A stretch of DNA of 64,000 bases, taken from positions 1 to 64,000 of the forward strand of contig QVRM01002418.1 of assembly GCA_003439945.1 (NCBI GenBank), given 5' to 3'. A program made the translations under genes and the position numbers. Below the pieces are notes generated by a model. It worked only from the letters and a program-made list of their open reading frames with translations. It was not told the DNA's origin and searched no databases. Below, one piece after another: positions 43,690 through 55,813 of the stretch. This DNA is from Dermanyssus gallinae. Its lineage: Eukaryota; Arthropoda; Arachnida; Mesostigmata; Dermanyssidae. The first letter of the stretch is position 1, and every line of letters begins with the position of its first letter.

Positions 43690-44335
43690 TAAGGAATGAA
43701 CACCTTCGGCAGGGACATCTCCTCGTGCTTATATGGCAGTGCCTTTTTAACAGATGCTTCTCTGAGGGAATGATTTTCTAACAGCACTGGGGTTTCTTCC
43801 AGATGAGCAGCATGGCTTTAGGATCGGGCGTTCCACTATCTGAGCCTGCGAAGTACTTCTCGAGCAGATCACAATCTCATGAAACCGGGTAAAACTCCCT
43901 TTGTTCGCGGTTTTTATTGATTTTAAATCTGCCTTCGACATCGCACCCCGTAACATAACAAGAAGTTGGGACAGGCTGGAGTTGGACCGCGAATGCTTAC
44001 TCTACTCTGCGCACTTCTGAGGGCTAACCAAATTATCCTCGAAGATGGTGTGTGCGAGCATAACACGTTTGATCAGACGACTAGTTATCCACAAGGCGAC
44101 AATCTCAGCCCATTGCTATTTATAACGTTACTCAGTGCCACGCATCATGAAAGAGCGGCGCTCAACGGTCATGACCCTGCTCTACGCAGATGATCTGGTA
44201 ATATTCAGCAGAATCCGTACTGACCTGCAGGCTGCTCTTTGCACACTGGATGAATATTTCCTGTACGTTCGGACGGCCATGCCATTATTTACGCTCAAAG
44301 TGGCATCCGTAGCTGCTTACGGTATTTAAGTGACA
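43690..44335 (+). mobile_element. LINE reverse-transcriptase fragment
   Basis: Plus strand, in several frames: PDEQHGFRIGRSTI (near 43800), FAVFIDFKSAFDIAPRN (near 43905), SYPQGDNLSPLLF (near 44085), LLYADDLVIFS (near 44175). All core RT boxes are present in order but the frame changes at least twice, so this is a pseudogene. A different RT relative of similar type is at 63-64 kb. Confidence 0.8.
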
Positions 44336-44339
44336 TGGA

Positions 44340-46670
44340 AACATCTTAGCACTTCGCAGTTATAGCAGTTGGATAGGGTGAAGCCAGCTGTCTTGAAGCG
44401 AGTACTTGGACTTTCGTCAAATTCGCGCAACAGATTAGTGTACATGCTCGCGGGTTCTATATAATTTATTGATGAACTCGTTTTAATTTGCCGCAAACAG
44501 TCGCTCTGGAAACGTTTCGGCATGGGTATTCTCAAAAAGTGTCTCTAATTCCCAGATAGTTTTATCTATCCCCAGCTATGACTAACCAGGCCTGAAAGGA
44601 CTCTCTCCGGCCATGTAGTCACCTCACTACTCGCTACAGTGTTTACGGATTTCATCATCTACTATGCCGGTCTGCTGGGTTTCATAAACCCAAGGAGGAC
44701 TGCAAATGCCGTCGTTGTGGCGGTTCATGTCCCCTCTACCACCTACCTGATTGTACGGAATCCGTGTCGCTTTCTCAGCTGCAGCAAGAATGCTCATAAT
44801 TCATTTTACCATGTTTGTTATATATATATCGTGTTCGTATTTACATACCCAAACTAAGTGCATTTTAAATAAATAAAATTAAAAAAATATATATATATAT
44901 ATAGTGGTGAAATTACATATATACACTCTTGTACCTGTGTGTAAAAAATAAAAGTGGCATGTAGAATACATTAAATTATTGTGACACTGTTGGAGAAAGG
45001 TATTCACACCTTAGCGTTTAGGAATACATATGCAAAATATAATTCTAGGAGCTCTGTCAGAATAGGTGGGAGTATCAGCTGTTGTGGCTTTCTTCGCTCG
45101 CGTTTCTAGTAAGCTCTTTGCAAGCCAGGCTCCGTAACAGAATTTTCCGTAGGGACCCGCTCACGTCATCCGCTTTCCCAACTTGCAGTTAAACCTATCG
45201 ACGACTCAGCAATGACGTGCGTGGTTTCGACTGCAGCGGGATGTGCGAGTGACCGTCGTCAGCCCTTTGTCTGCGCAATTATTTGAACTGCGCACCTTAA
45301 TGCGACAGGTGATGTCTGTTAGCATTCCAATTTTAACAACATATGCTTAAAGTACGTTGTGTGTATTTCTTTAAATGTTGTGAAACGAGCTTTTAAACGT
45401 ATTTCTTAGATGTCTGCAGTACATAAAGAACAGTAAAATGACTGCGATGGTTTGCTATATTTGCTACGCTAAAGCACTTTCTTTTAAATGAATCATTCAA
45501 GTGTCCTTGTTGTCTCTAATCAGCAGCTAATGAATCTCAGTCGAATAGTTTACGAAGCAATAATAATGATGATGATTATTATTATTATTATTATTATTGC
45601 AAGCCTGGCAACCTTGATATTAAAAAAATGGCAGACCTTAACCCATTTGTTTTATGAAACCGTGACAATAATACTACGTCTACTTTGTGAAGGCGCTGCA
45701 ACTATGAAAATAGGCTCTTGATTGTGCTGTCCTTGGCCACTACATAAGTACCTGTGAATGAGAGAAGTTCCGTGAGGTCTCTTCAGACTGCTTGTGCAAA
45801 CTCGGCGGGCGACAATGTGATTTATGTTACCCTCAAGCAGTTGATAGAGTAGTCTTGATGTTCCCACTCTGGGAGCTGTGATGAGTTCAATACATTATAT
45901 GTAAACCCGTCTCTTTTAATTGAAGTACGTCGCAAATTCGAATTTCTTACATGACTTTGTATTACATGATTTTGCGCTACCTAATTTTCCTACATTTCCT
46001 ACAATTGTCCGACATGATGTTGCGCTTTAACTGCTGCAGTAGTAACAGAAACAAGGCTCTGACCCTAAAATTAAACGCTTGCAACAAAGAAACTAGATAC
46101 CATAATAGTAATATCACGATTTATTCAAATGTAGAATACATTGCATACAAATGACACTTTGCTTTAAGTCACGAAGCATATATCTATATATATATAGAAG
46201 TCTCAAATATAATTGTGTCATTCATGAATCGTACGTGAGCATAGAGTTACGGTGCATCGCTATGAAAGAACGCCAAATTCATTTGGCATGCTTTGTCAAT
46301 CTCAGTGGCATCTGTCACATGTCCAGAATGTTTTAAACTAGTTGACTTAAGCACTCCCTGATTCTTAATCGAATTTTGTTATTTTAGCTTCTATCCGACG
46401 ATCATGTAAATCTGTTTCACTTTTCCGTGCCCAAATATCAATACTGCACATTTATCAATAAAAGTCGAAAAATAAAATTAAAGTCGATTGGCCAATGATG
46501 AAACTTATTTTATTATTCTTTTAAAGCTGTAATCGTTTATCCTGGGCCTCGACACGACCATATATGTTTACATAATCGGCATATATTTTTACTTGAAACG
46601 CACGTGATTGTATATACTTTTCGTGATTGTATAATTCGTGTATATGATATAAGATCGTTAAATTAATATA
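44340..46670. other. Intergenic stretch, nothing recognised
   Basis: AT-rich. A TA tract is at 44887-44902 and an ATT array at 45575-45597. No gene or mobile-element signature that I can support. Confidence 0.5.
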
Positions 46671-46679
46671 GTTTTTATT

Positions 46680-47490
46680 AAAAGCTCCCATTCGAGCTCT
46701 TAGAGTGCAGTTTTAACGGCTTGTGCAACATGGGGCCTGGCGTTACCGTGAAGCAGTACGGTTTGGCCTTGTCGATCAGGCCTGCTCAGTCAAATATCCT
46801 CATTTACTCCATGCACTTGGGCAATGTAGAACACCTTGTGGACCGTGGCGTTTTTTTTTTAGCATTTTTCAGTGAATCGTATCTTCTGAGTCTCACAAAA
46901 CGCAGATCACAGCCTTCTTTGAACGGAAATCCTGCTTGATTCTCGGCTTCGGTGTGTATCCAGCCACCCACTCATAGTGTTTCTTCATTTTGACGTAGAG
47001 GTACCATTTCACATCTCCCGTGACGATTCGGTCCGGAAAACACTGTTTATATCCGCGTGTTGCTCGGTCGCAGGCGAGATGTTGAGCGGCATTTTGCGGG
47101 CGTTGGCCTTTGTTTTCTTCGTTGAGCTCGTGAGGCACCCAAGCTTCGAGTTTCTGAGTTCAAACTATTGATTGAAGGTGGTTAGAGATTGATCCCACTG
47201 CAGCCACTTTTTCGGACAATTCACAAGTTGTTTGGCGAGCGTCCTCCTTTAAATGCGTACGAGTTCAGACGGTCTTCCGCTGTGAGGTTTATCGTCCAGG
47301 TCGAAGTCACCATTTTTGAACTTTGCGAATCATTTTCATGCTGTAGACCCGCCTAAGACACCTTCTTCATTTACGTCCACACGGCAAATGGCCCAAGCGG
47401 TTCCAGTCGCGTTCTGACCTTGTTAAGAAACGAAGAGGCGCAGGTGTCGAAAATGCTGATTTTTGCCACCTGGTAGTTTCATTTCTAAAC
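46680..47490 (-). mobile_element. Mariner remnant with a mutated catalytic Asp
   Basis: The minus strand carries, in order, an N-terminal helix-turn-helix relic, WVPHELNEENKGQR, RIVTGDVKWYLYVKMKK (first catalytic block, D-E-K-W with E to V), TPKPRIKQDFRSKKA and, after a frame change, LLHGNARPHVAQAVKTAL where mariners have LLHDNARPH. The second catalytic Asp is therefore Gly. A different subfamily from the copy at 20.8 kb. Confidence 0.85.
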
Positions 47491-48185
47491 CTGAAAACAA
47501 TAGAAAATTAATTTATTAAAAAAATACAAAAAACACAGTTTTGTGAAACAGGAAGTGCTTTCAATCACATATATACATATTGCCAAACAACAAAACAAAT
47601 CGTTGTAAAATAACAGAAACACAAAACCCTACGAACTATACGTACTATCTTATACCGAGGATTCCTAAAGTGATGGGATTTGAGACTCTGAGGGCATCAT
47701 GACGTCGTTTGGGCGGCGTGAGAGTATTTTCTATTCACCGGTACTCTAAATGTCCTATTGAGAGGAAAGTCGCTAGCCTATGATACCAGGCGAACGCCAA
47801 AGTAAGGAAGAGCTGCTAACAGCTTATGGTAGTAGTAGGTTACGCGTTCAAAACTAGATTTGAAACCGAAGTACACATTTCGAAATAATGCAAATTGTTT
47901 ATCTCTCTTGCCTAGTCAAATCGTGTAGGCAAACTAAAATGAGCCGTTGGTGTGTGGCATTTTCTTTGTAAATTGTTTTCGAGACAATGCTTCCTAGTAG
48001 CTCACGCGATACGACTATACGAGTAACTGGGTGCTTGTTGCTGACGAAACGGCTTTAGAATATTTTTGCACTCCGGACACTTGATTGCAGTCCGGAAAAT
48101 GTCCGGACTGCAATCAATGTCCTCATCGAGCGATTATCCGAATTTCGTAAAAAATGAACGAGGTCTCGATAAGCGCAAAGCGTAA
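47491..48185. other. Intergenic stretch with a long hairpin
   Basis: No gene. Contains the inverted repeat at 48075-48122, listed separately. Confidence 0.55.
48075..48122. repeat. Long hairpin 1
   Basis: Perfect 16-base arms TTGATTGCAGTCCGGA (48081-48096) and its complement (48102-48117) with a 5-base loop. Beyond one bulged C the pairing continues for five more bases (GGACA with TGTCC). Confidence 0.93.
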
Positions 48186-48189
48186 AGTG

Positions 48190-48550
48190 GAATGTACTCT
48201 TTAGATCCAATCTATCCAGTCAATATGGGCCTGGTTAAAGTCGTCTACGATGAGGTGCTTCGGCTCAAATGGCCTCGCCAGCTTATCTAATGTGAGAGTT
48301 TCTGTTCGGTTTCCAGCTCTTCAGCTATGTCTGCTGGTGAACAGTATACAGCGAGCAGCTGTATTGCTCTCCTGGTGAAAAGCTTCTTGAGAAAAACGAA
48401 CGTGCTGAAACCCGGACCCGTCGACAGCGTTCGCAAAGGAGAGTTGTCTACATACGAGTACATCTGCATATGGGAGGCCTTTCTTGGCAAATATGAGTGC
48501 CAAGAAAGGCCTCCCACTTGCGCGTAGTTCTGTTTGTCGAAAATTCTTCA
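48190..48550 (-). mobile_element. LINE endonuclease-domain fragment (APE type)
   Basis: Minus strand, with frame changes: KKGLPYADVLV, then GSGFQHVRFS, AVYCSP and HLIVDDFNQAHIDW. The last matches the GDFNA-H-W box of the endonuclease-exonuclease-phosphatase domain of R1/Jockey-type LINEs, with G to D. The fragment starts at hairpin 2. Confidence 0.65.
48471..48516. repeat. Long hairpin 2 at a LINE edge
   Basis: GGGAGGCCTTTCTTGGCA at 48472-48489 and its exact complement at 48498-48515, with an 8-base loop and one more closing T-A pair. One arm encodes the native endonuclease peptide (AKKGLP), so the other arm is an inverted duplication of it. Confidence 0.95.
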
Positions 48551-49017
48551 AATTTAATACATTATATATGATGTGTCTTTTACATAGAACTTGACTGTTC
48601 TATTTGCTAAGACCTCCTAAAGTTAATTCTATTTCGGGAGTGTTTAATTTTTAGTGACTCATATGCGTCATGTTATGCGTTCAGTTAAGCCCGGTAAGTC
48701 CCGGCATCTAAGGTGGCTCGACAACAGAACGTTGTCCGTACTAGGTAGGTATACCAGGCTACATTTTGTTGGAAAGGAGAACGATATATTTCGCAATAAT
48801 TTAAGCGGCGACAGTTTTTAAAAAGCTGCTTGCGTAGTACATAACAGAGCTCCTTGTAAACGAATTTAGACGTAAACCTAGTGTTACTTAAAAAAAAACA
48901 GAATTATGTGCATCTACTGATGGCGTATTTTAACTGACTGCTTTAATATATTGAGACATCTGCGCTGCCTGCTTTTATTTCGTACAATCGAGGCCGATCA
49001 TAGTCTTCTTCAGCATT

Positions 49018-49075
49018 CACCTTGTCTCAAATGGAAACGTAAAAACCAGTTTTAAATTGGCCGCCCCGAAAAAAT
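49018..49075 (-). repeat. Degenerate SINE-B fragment
   Basis: TTGTCTCAAATGGAAACG, then CCAGTTTTAAATTGGCCG resembles TTGTCTAAATTGGAAACC, then CCACTTTGAGAGTGGCCG in the SINE-B at 36309-36352. The tRNA-like head is absent. Confidence 0.45.
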
Positions 49076-49169
49076 CTGAAATCCAATGACACCGTATGTA
49101 CCCGTAAAATCGACACAAAGTAGAAAATAGAAAACACATATGTACATTTTAGATTGGTTTTTATTTACT

Positions 49170-49210
<41 letters not shown>

Positions 49211-49504
49211 TATTATTTGCTCTGTTTACTGTTTTTATGTATGACTCCCTGATGTAGGTTGCCTGTACAATGGAAGATAAACTCACATTTTGTAACAAAA
49301 CGCAATATGTATATATATTATGCCAGTAATGTTGACATTACCAATGTCGTGGCAATGCTGCGATTATTCTTGCACTATTTCTGCCCGTTTTGACGGCGCA
49401 TCGCTGACCCATATTCCGTGCAGAGCTTATGTGCCGTGCTAGTGTACTACTGTGTAAGGTTTACATTTTATCATTTTATTAAAATCCTTAATTGACCACC
49501 ATAG

Positions 49505-49537
<33 letters not shown>

Positions 49538-49634
49538 GCAAATTAACGAACCTTCTAGCAACAATCAGAGCTTTCTATCACGACCATCCTAGTATGTGTT
49601 TATGGTTGCACCGTGCAGATTATGCCTATGACTC

Positions 49635-49670
<36 letters not shown>

Positions 49671-49884
49671 CCATGTATGATTATTTAAGAATATGTCTAT
49701 TCTATATCGTGAACTAAATATTAGGTTTACTAATGTGTAAGGCAGAGAAGGTCTACATAGAGTTATGTAATGGTAAAATGATACATGAATAAAATGGCAA
49801 GATAATACACTAGCGGCGATCTACTAGTATCACAACATACGATTGTAAATAGGAACACATTGTTCATGTCTTCTCCCACAGATG

Positions 49885-49938
<54 letters not shown>

Positions 49939-50599
49939 ACGCTATCACATACGCGGCGCGTCCAACGCGGTCCGCACCTTGTATGAACAGAATACAAATT
50001 TGACAGCATAGGTTACTGTGGGAATTTGCAATGCCCCTGTCAGCCTTATTTAGGACGAAACATTTGAGTCCGCATCTGTCTATGCTTTATCCCTCGCGTT
50101 GTGAACAACGTTATTCCTGTGTCGTGGTATTTGTACGAAATCATGTATATATATATATATATATATATTTATATAAGCACATAATGGCACTCACTCGTGT
50201 ATAAATAATTAGATACGATTCAATGCCACTGTGTGCCGATATTTTCTACGAAAAGTGATGTCTATAAAAAAAACAAATTGAAAGAGCATCAGTTGTGCAG
50301 ACAGCTCGATTCCGCTGACTTCGCCACGGAGTAGCTTCAATCAGAATCTGGTAGGAGCATCGGTCTGATTTCGATGAAGCATGTTGCCTCTTATGACGTT
50401 GAAATAAGGACGCCTAGAGATGGCTTACCAAGGGTCAATGCATCTAGCATTTCATCCGAAACTTCACCGTGTCAACGAATACGTAGACTCATACAGGATA
50501 GGCATGTTACTCAATCGGTCGCCTATCACTTCAGACTGTTATTAGTCATCAACGTTGCTAAACAGATGCATCAACCGTAGGCGTGTTTATGTGTATGTG

Positions 50600-50668
<69 letters not shown>

Positions 50669-51167
50669 CAGTAGTATATAGTGGGCGTAACAGAAAATGT
50701 CGTGCACTAATTGTAGTGAACAGCTTCTTCTACAGTGCAAGAGTCGGTATCTTCTGTACAGCAGGCGCGAATTGGCGGTGGTAGAGAAAGACCTTTCAGC
50801 ACGAGAACGGTTGTGAAGATATTCACACACACACACACACACACAGAGAGACCCACGAATACATACATTTACACAGATACACACTCTCAAGTGAGCTTCA
50901 CTCGAGCGGCGCTTCTGTTCTGGTTAGGTGCTGTGCTGTGGTGGTGGTGGACGCACCGTTTCATTGATGAACTCTTCTTGCAGAGAATAAGACTTATTAT
51001 ACTGGTACGCCGACATCCAAGCCTGCTATTGAGACGTCCAGTGCGCGACGCATTATGTGTATCCTCTTTGTTAGGTTTCTGCGATAATGTTCCTACATAT
51101 TGCTCATTACCACTCCATGCCTCCCTTCCTACCCAGACCAACAAAGGATGAAAGTATCTTTTATATA

Positions 51168-51205
<38 letters not shown>

Positions 51206-51822
51206 TACATTTGTGTGAGTTCATATGGCATGCGGCATTCGTAGCAGGGTGGTAATTTTACGTTACAAAAGCTCTAAGCTATGATGCAGATTGGAACAGC
51301 GCCGATTGTATTTTAACAGTTGCGGTGTTTTTCTAGGCAAGAGTTATTGTTAGCTCGGTCACGGGTGACACATATGACTCTTGCCGTCGTGCGGCACACA
51401 GTGGTAGCTGGTATCTGCTGCTAGCTGTTTCTGCCTGTACACGATGGCATCTGGCGTGCATTTGTTAGACACGCCGTGACTACGACGAACGCCATATGCA
51501 CGTTACAATAACAACTTTGTCACAACATCGATCTTGTATTGTATGTCCAACCGAATCGTCCATTAGGTGTTGTTGTGATGATTCAATTGCTGGTCACGAC
51601 ACAGCAGCCTTAAGATAACAAAAACAAATAGTACTATGATAAACGTGTAGCATTATGATAAACGTACGTGTGTGAATTTGCGTGTAAGTTGTTGTAGGAG
51701 TAACATAACTTAAGGTAAATCGTTGTCAGGCCGGTTGACGTGAACCTCCAGGCACGGGCACAATCACAGATAGAATCGAAACTCAGGGACAACAGGATTA
51801 TGTTTACAACCATATTAAAGTT

Positions 51823-51860
<38 letters not shown>

Positions 51861-53214
51861 TACCAAGTTTTGGAACCCGCAATCCTTTACCAAATCTTGC
51901 AATTTTTCACTTGTCTACTTAAACGTAATACGGAAACCTCCAAGGGCTTCTTGATGCTTGGTGATTGTATTCTCGGTGAGCGCGTAACTCCATCATCGCA
52001 GCCCACACAGTCTCAGGCCCAAACTGTTTCCGTCTGCAGAGTTTTTCAATGTAAGAGCTATATATACTTCCTCATAGGGACAGGTTACTGGTTGTTTGTA
52101 GACCCACTGGTGGCGTGGCTCGTTTACTAGAGCTTATTTTACTAGAAAAATACGGAGCGAGTATTCTCTCATTAGATAGCCGAGCGAGTATGTTCTCATG
52201 TAGCTCGCGCGATCTTGATGCCACGATCTAAATAGAAGGGTTTTAATTTTGGAAATCGAAAAACAAACGAAACACTCTCTAACGACTCTTGTCGTGCTGT
52301 ATGCACGATGCCGCCCCGTTGTTGTTAGCACAGTTCAGCAGAATGAAAGACATCGACGGTCGAAGCACATTCGGGACATGTCGTACGGATTGCGTCGTTA
52401 AATGAGGTGAGATCGCTAGTCGTGCGACAACCTCGTGCAGACTCGTGCATAGTCTCTGCCTGTGTATCTGTTTCCTTATTTTTCTCTCACCGCGTTTTGT
52501 CTCCCATTCCATTGTCTAGGGTGGGAGAGTAGAGCGCTTCGAATAGATCGGACCTAGAGGTGTGTAAAGGAGAGGTGGAGGAAAAGGTACAATTGTTTAG
52601 ATCTACATGTAGATGACACCATCAACGGACAGGCGGACTGAGAGCCAACCACTGCCGTTGGACGTCGCCAAAAATGCTGCGATCCAAAAACGCATTTAAA
52701 CGTGACGTACACACAAAGACACATGCATACTCATATCATACACCCCAGATTGTACATATCAGATGATGAGCCGTCGTTTGTTCTAATAATAACAATAATA
52801 ATAATAATAATAATATTAATCATAGCAATAAAAATGACACGAATAGACAAGGAGGGGGAAGGATAAAATAACAACGATAACTGCAGCAGCAGCAACAACA
52901 ACAACATTAACAACACCAAGGTTAGCCAAGAAAAGTAACACCAATGCTCGCCTTCAAAGTGCATAAATATAAAGAAGTGCGATCAGCTCAACTTGCGCAG
53001 TAATAAGATCGGAAATTGGCTACAACAGGCAGTTGTGATAGTAGCATTTGTTGTTGTTGTTGTGGTGAGGGGGAAAGGGGGTAGTTGCGTTGTATTGTTG
53101 GTTTGTGGTACCAAAGTAGAACTTGTTTGAACTCGACCAGTAACAGATGCAGATGATGACTAAGCACATTGCAACACCCTGTAAATGGCACGGAAGTATT
53201 TTTATATCCATTTG

Positions 53215-53253
<39 letters not shown>

Positions 53254-53400
53254 AACGTGGTCAAACTTTCCTAAAAAGAACTCCTACATAGATCATACGA
53301 TTTCCCCACAATAAGAGCACAAATACTACCACAGACATACACACAACTATACGTGTGTATGCTTGTATACACCCAACAGTTAACGATAAGTAATTAGATA
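49076..53400. other. Microsatellite-rich intergenic stretch
   Basis: TA tracts at 49176-49208, 49507-49536, 49640-49670, 49883-49933, 50141-50168, 50601-50667, 51164-51202, 51822-51853 and 53217-53250; a CA run at 50823-50845; AAT repeats at 52784-52815. I find no exon or transposon with recognisable protein. Confidence 0.6.
50601..50667. repeat. (TA)n microsatellite
   Basis: About 33 TA units, the longest of the 49-53 kb cluster. Confidence 0.95.
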
Positions 53401-53410
53401 TTGCAGCTAG

Positions 53411-53878
53411 TCATATACGTTTTTCTCTAGATGAGCAGCTCAACCAATGTGCGGAATCATTAATATGCGTGCCACCGACGTTACTACATAACCTCCAAAG
53501 CATGAAACTGGCTGACAGTTGGGGGTTACGTGAGACCACGCAGAACATATACTCATCAACACAATGTAATCTCCTCTCTTGGGATAGCAGATCTCCATCA
53601 TATTCGTGTGCTAGTCGCCAAACTTGCTTCGTGTGTCGCCACGCTTCGGTGACATCCCGTTTACAAAGATTTGTTGTTCCTGTGAGATTCGCCTTCGCGT
53701 TTGGTATTCGTTTAAAGTCCTTTTCCGAAGGCACTAGATTATGGCTAGCCGCCTTTTCGCACGTCATCCGTGTACGCCACAACGCTATCCTGAACTCTAG
53801 TGCCAGGACGTAATCCGGAATCGATTGAGCGTTTCTGGAGACTAATGAATAATATACGCTGCATTTTAAGGCAATCAT
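53411..53878 (-). CDS. Unrecognised 155-codon ORF
   Basis: One of the longest non-repetitive open frames outside known elements, with no low complexity. The plus strand is also open over 53469-53813, so openness alone is weak evidence. It has 11 scattered Cys, no signal peptide, no membrane segment and no motif I know. It could be a decayed retroelement gag or chance. Confidence 0.15.
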   Translation of the reverse strand: MIALKCSVYYSLVSRNAQSIPDYVLALEFRIALWRTRMTCEKAASHNLVPSEKDFKRIPNAKANLTGTTNLCKRDVTEAWRHTKQVWRLAHEYDGDLLSQERRLHCVDEYMFCVVSRNPQLSASFMLWRLCSNVGGTHINDSAHWLSCSSREKRI

Positions 53879-53879
53879 T

Positions 53880-54976
53880 ACCGATCATCTATCAATGGAA
53901 GCATTAACAAGATGATAATAACGTTTTCACTTTCTTTAGAACGCTCACGGGCACCCTCACTCCAGACAACATCACATATAGGGCATCTTTTGGGGCATCA
54001 TTGTTTCAAGACAACTATATGTATATTTATGTTCACTCGAACAGCCATATATATATATATATGTATGTATATTCACCGTAAATTCCTGTTGAGGCATCTT
54101 TGTGGCCTTGTCTCGGGTTATCATGCTATAATATGGTACGCGCGCTACCTAGGCTAGGTGCCCCTTAATATCGAAGCAGTTATTTTAATAACCCTCTACC
54201 TGTAGGAGAGGTCGTGCACTAGACTTCTAATGGTAACAACCAGTGGTAAATGGCTCCAGTCAATTCAACGGAACACACTTAGCTGGTAGAGCAGCGGTTG
54301 CAGTGGTGGTGAACAGCGCTACAGTAATGTATGTAGGAGGCATCATAAAACTCGACTATTCTTACTCGGGCCGTACTGTAGCGATGGTCCAAACGTGCAG
54401 GTTGCTTTTTAAATTACCGCAAAGCTTGACGTTCAACGCACAGACAGATCCAGCCAGAACGGTGTCCTTTTTCTAGATCTGGGGGTAGGCAGGAAAGTTC
54501 GATCCGAATGAAGTCAAATGACCCGATGAGTAATATTCGACCCAGTTCGAACTAGTACGTTATGGCCTCACCTGCGCCGATGAAGTCGAGTCTGCCCCGT
54601 GAACGGCCCACCGGCCACAGCAGGCAAATAAGTGTATCTGCAGCGTATAGCTTACGGTTTGGCCCTATCGATAGCGTTTCTCATTTGATTTTTATAGCCT
54701 CTCACCAAGAGTTGATCATACCCATTCGTCACCGCGTCAAGTCAACATGGCCGATATGCTCATGTCAGGCGGCTGTGGTGAACGATAGGCATGATGTCAT
54801 GGTGGTTATAGTAACACTGCTTCTGCTCGTTGCCATGCGAGTGGACCGCCACTGTACGATGGATGACAACAACGATACTGAAATCGTCATGCCTTCAGAC
54901 TCATCCTGTGCGCGTCCTGCGTGACATGACGTTAGATGGCGTGCTCGTCTCGCTGTGCCGGCTCTTCCGTAGTGGC
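53880..54976. other. 3' flank of the SLC6 gene
   Basis: Must contain the SLC6 3' UTR next to 54976, but I see no clear AATAAA close by on the minus strand. A tRNA A-box-like TAGCTGGTAGAGCAGCGG lies at about 54281-54298 with no matching B box. No gene recognised. Confidence 0.5.
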
Positions 54977-55042
54977 CTAGAAATCGTCTAACGCCGGTCG
55001 ATCATCGTAGATACAGAAAAGCCAGCGTTCCAGGGGAGTGAC
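54977..55042 (-). CDS. SLC6 terminal exon
   Basis: Acceptor ATTTCAG, then [21 protein letters not shown] and TAG; 22 codons in the phase required by the exon before. Junction TEHE|VTPLERW is plausible for the cytoplasmic tail. The exon is short, so transcript data would be the proof. Confidence 0.82.
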   Translation of the reverse strand, partial: VTPLERWLFCIYDDRPALDDF

Positions 55043-55772
55043 CTGAAATTAACCACACACCTGCTGAAACATAGCCGCTCATCGGGTCAAACGGTCAAAT
55101 CCGTGTCATAGGGACCGCATTGCATGCTTGAACCGGCAAGCATATGAGCTAGACCTGTTGTGTTAAAAAAACAAGCGTTCCATTTGTGTTGAAGTTATCT
55201 GCAATAACTGATCTCTAAGTACCTTGTATAACTGTTCGAGCGAGTCCAAGCGAAATATACTTGCAAATGCATTTAAAAGGTGCCAGCTGGCTATCTGTCT
55301 AGAGCAACAATGACCTTTAAGCCAATGAGTCAGCAGCTCACCTCATGCTCAGTGATACCGTAAAATTCACGAAGTTCGTCGGCAGGGAACCACGCTGACT
55401 CTTCCGGCGGGAGAAGAGTGATCCCGGCCCAGCGCAGAATTGCTACCAGCGGGATCCACAGCGTTGAAACGCCGATGAGAAAAACTATTAACACGGCACA
55501 CCAACCTGGCCACGAAAGCGGAACAGGAATCGCCTGAAATGAAAACAGCGTCAGCATAAGACTTATCCTCATCAAGAGCAATCGATTCTTCATCGAAACC
55601 TAGCTAGGTTTTTGCAATGTTTATGATAGTATAGAAATGTGTTTAATTTGTTTTGGGTACAAGTATAATTATTACTCAAATTTCAACATAATTTCTACCA
55701 CTTTCTAGCACACCCTCAAATCGCCATTTTACATGTTTTCCACATCAACGGTTTCAAGAACAAATTCGCGTG

Positions 55773-55813
<41 letters not shown>

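Noticed and set aside
54243..54476. tRNA or tRNA-derived element at an A-box-like motif near 54281
   Set aside because: There is no B box at the right distance and no shared body with either SINE family.
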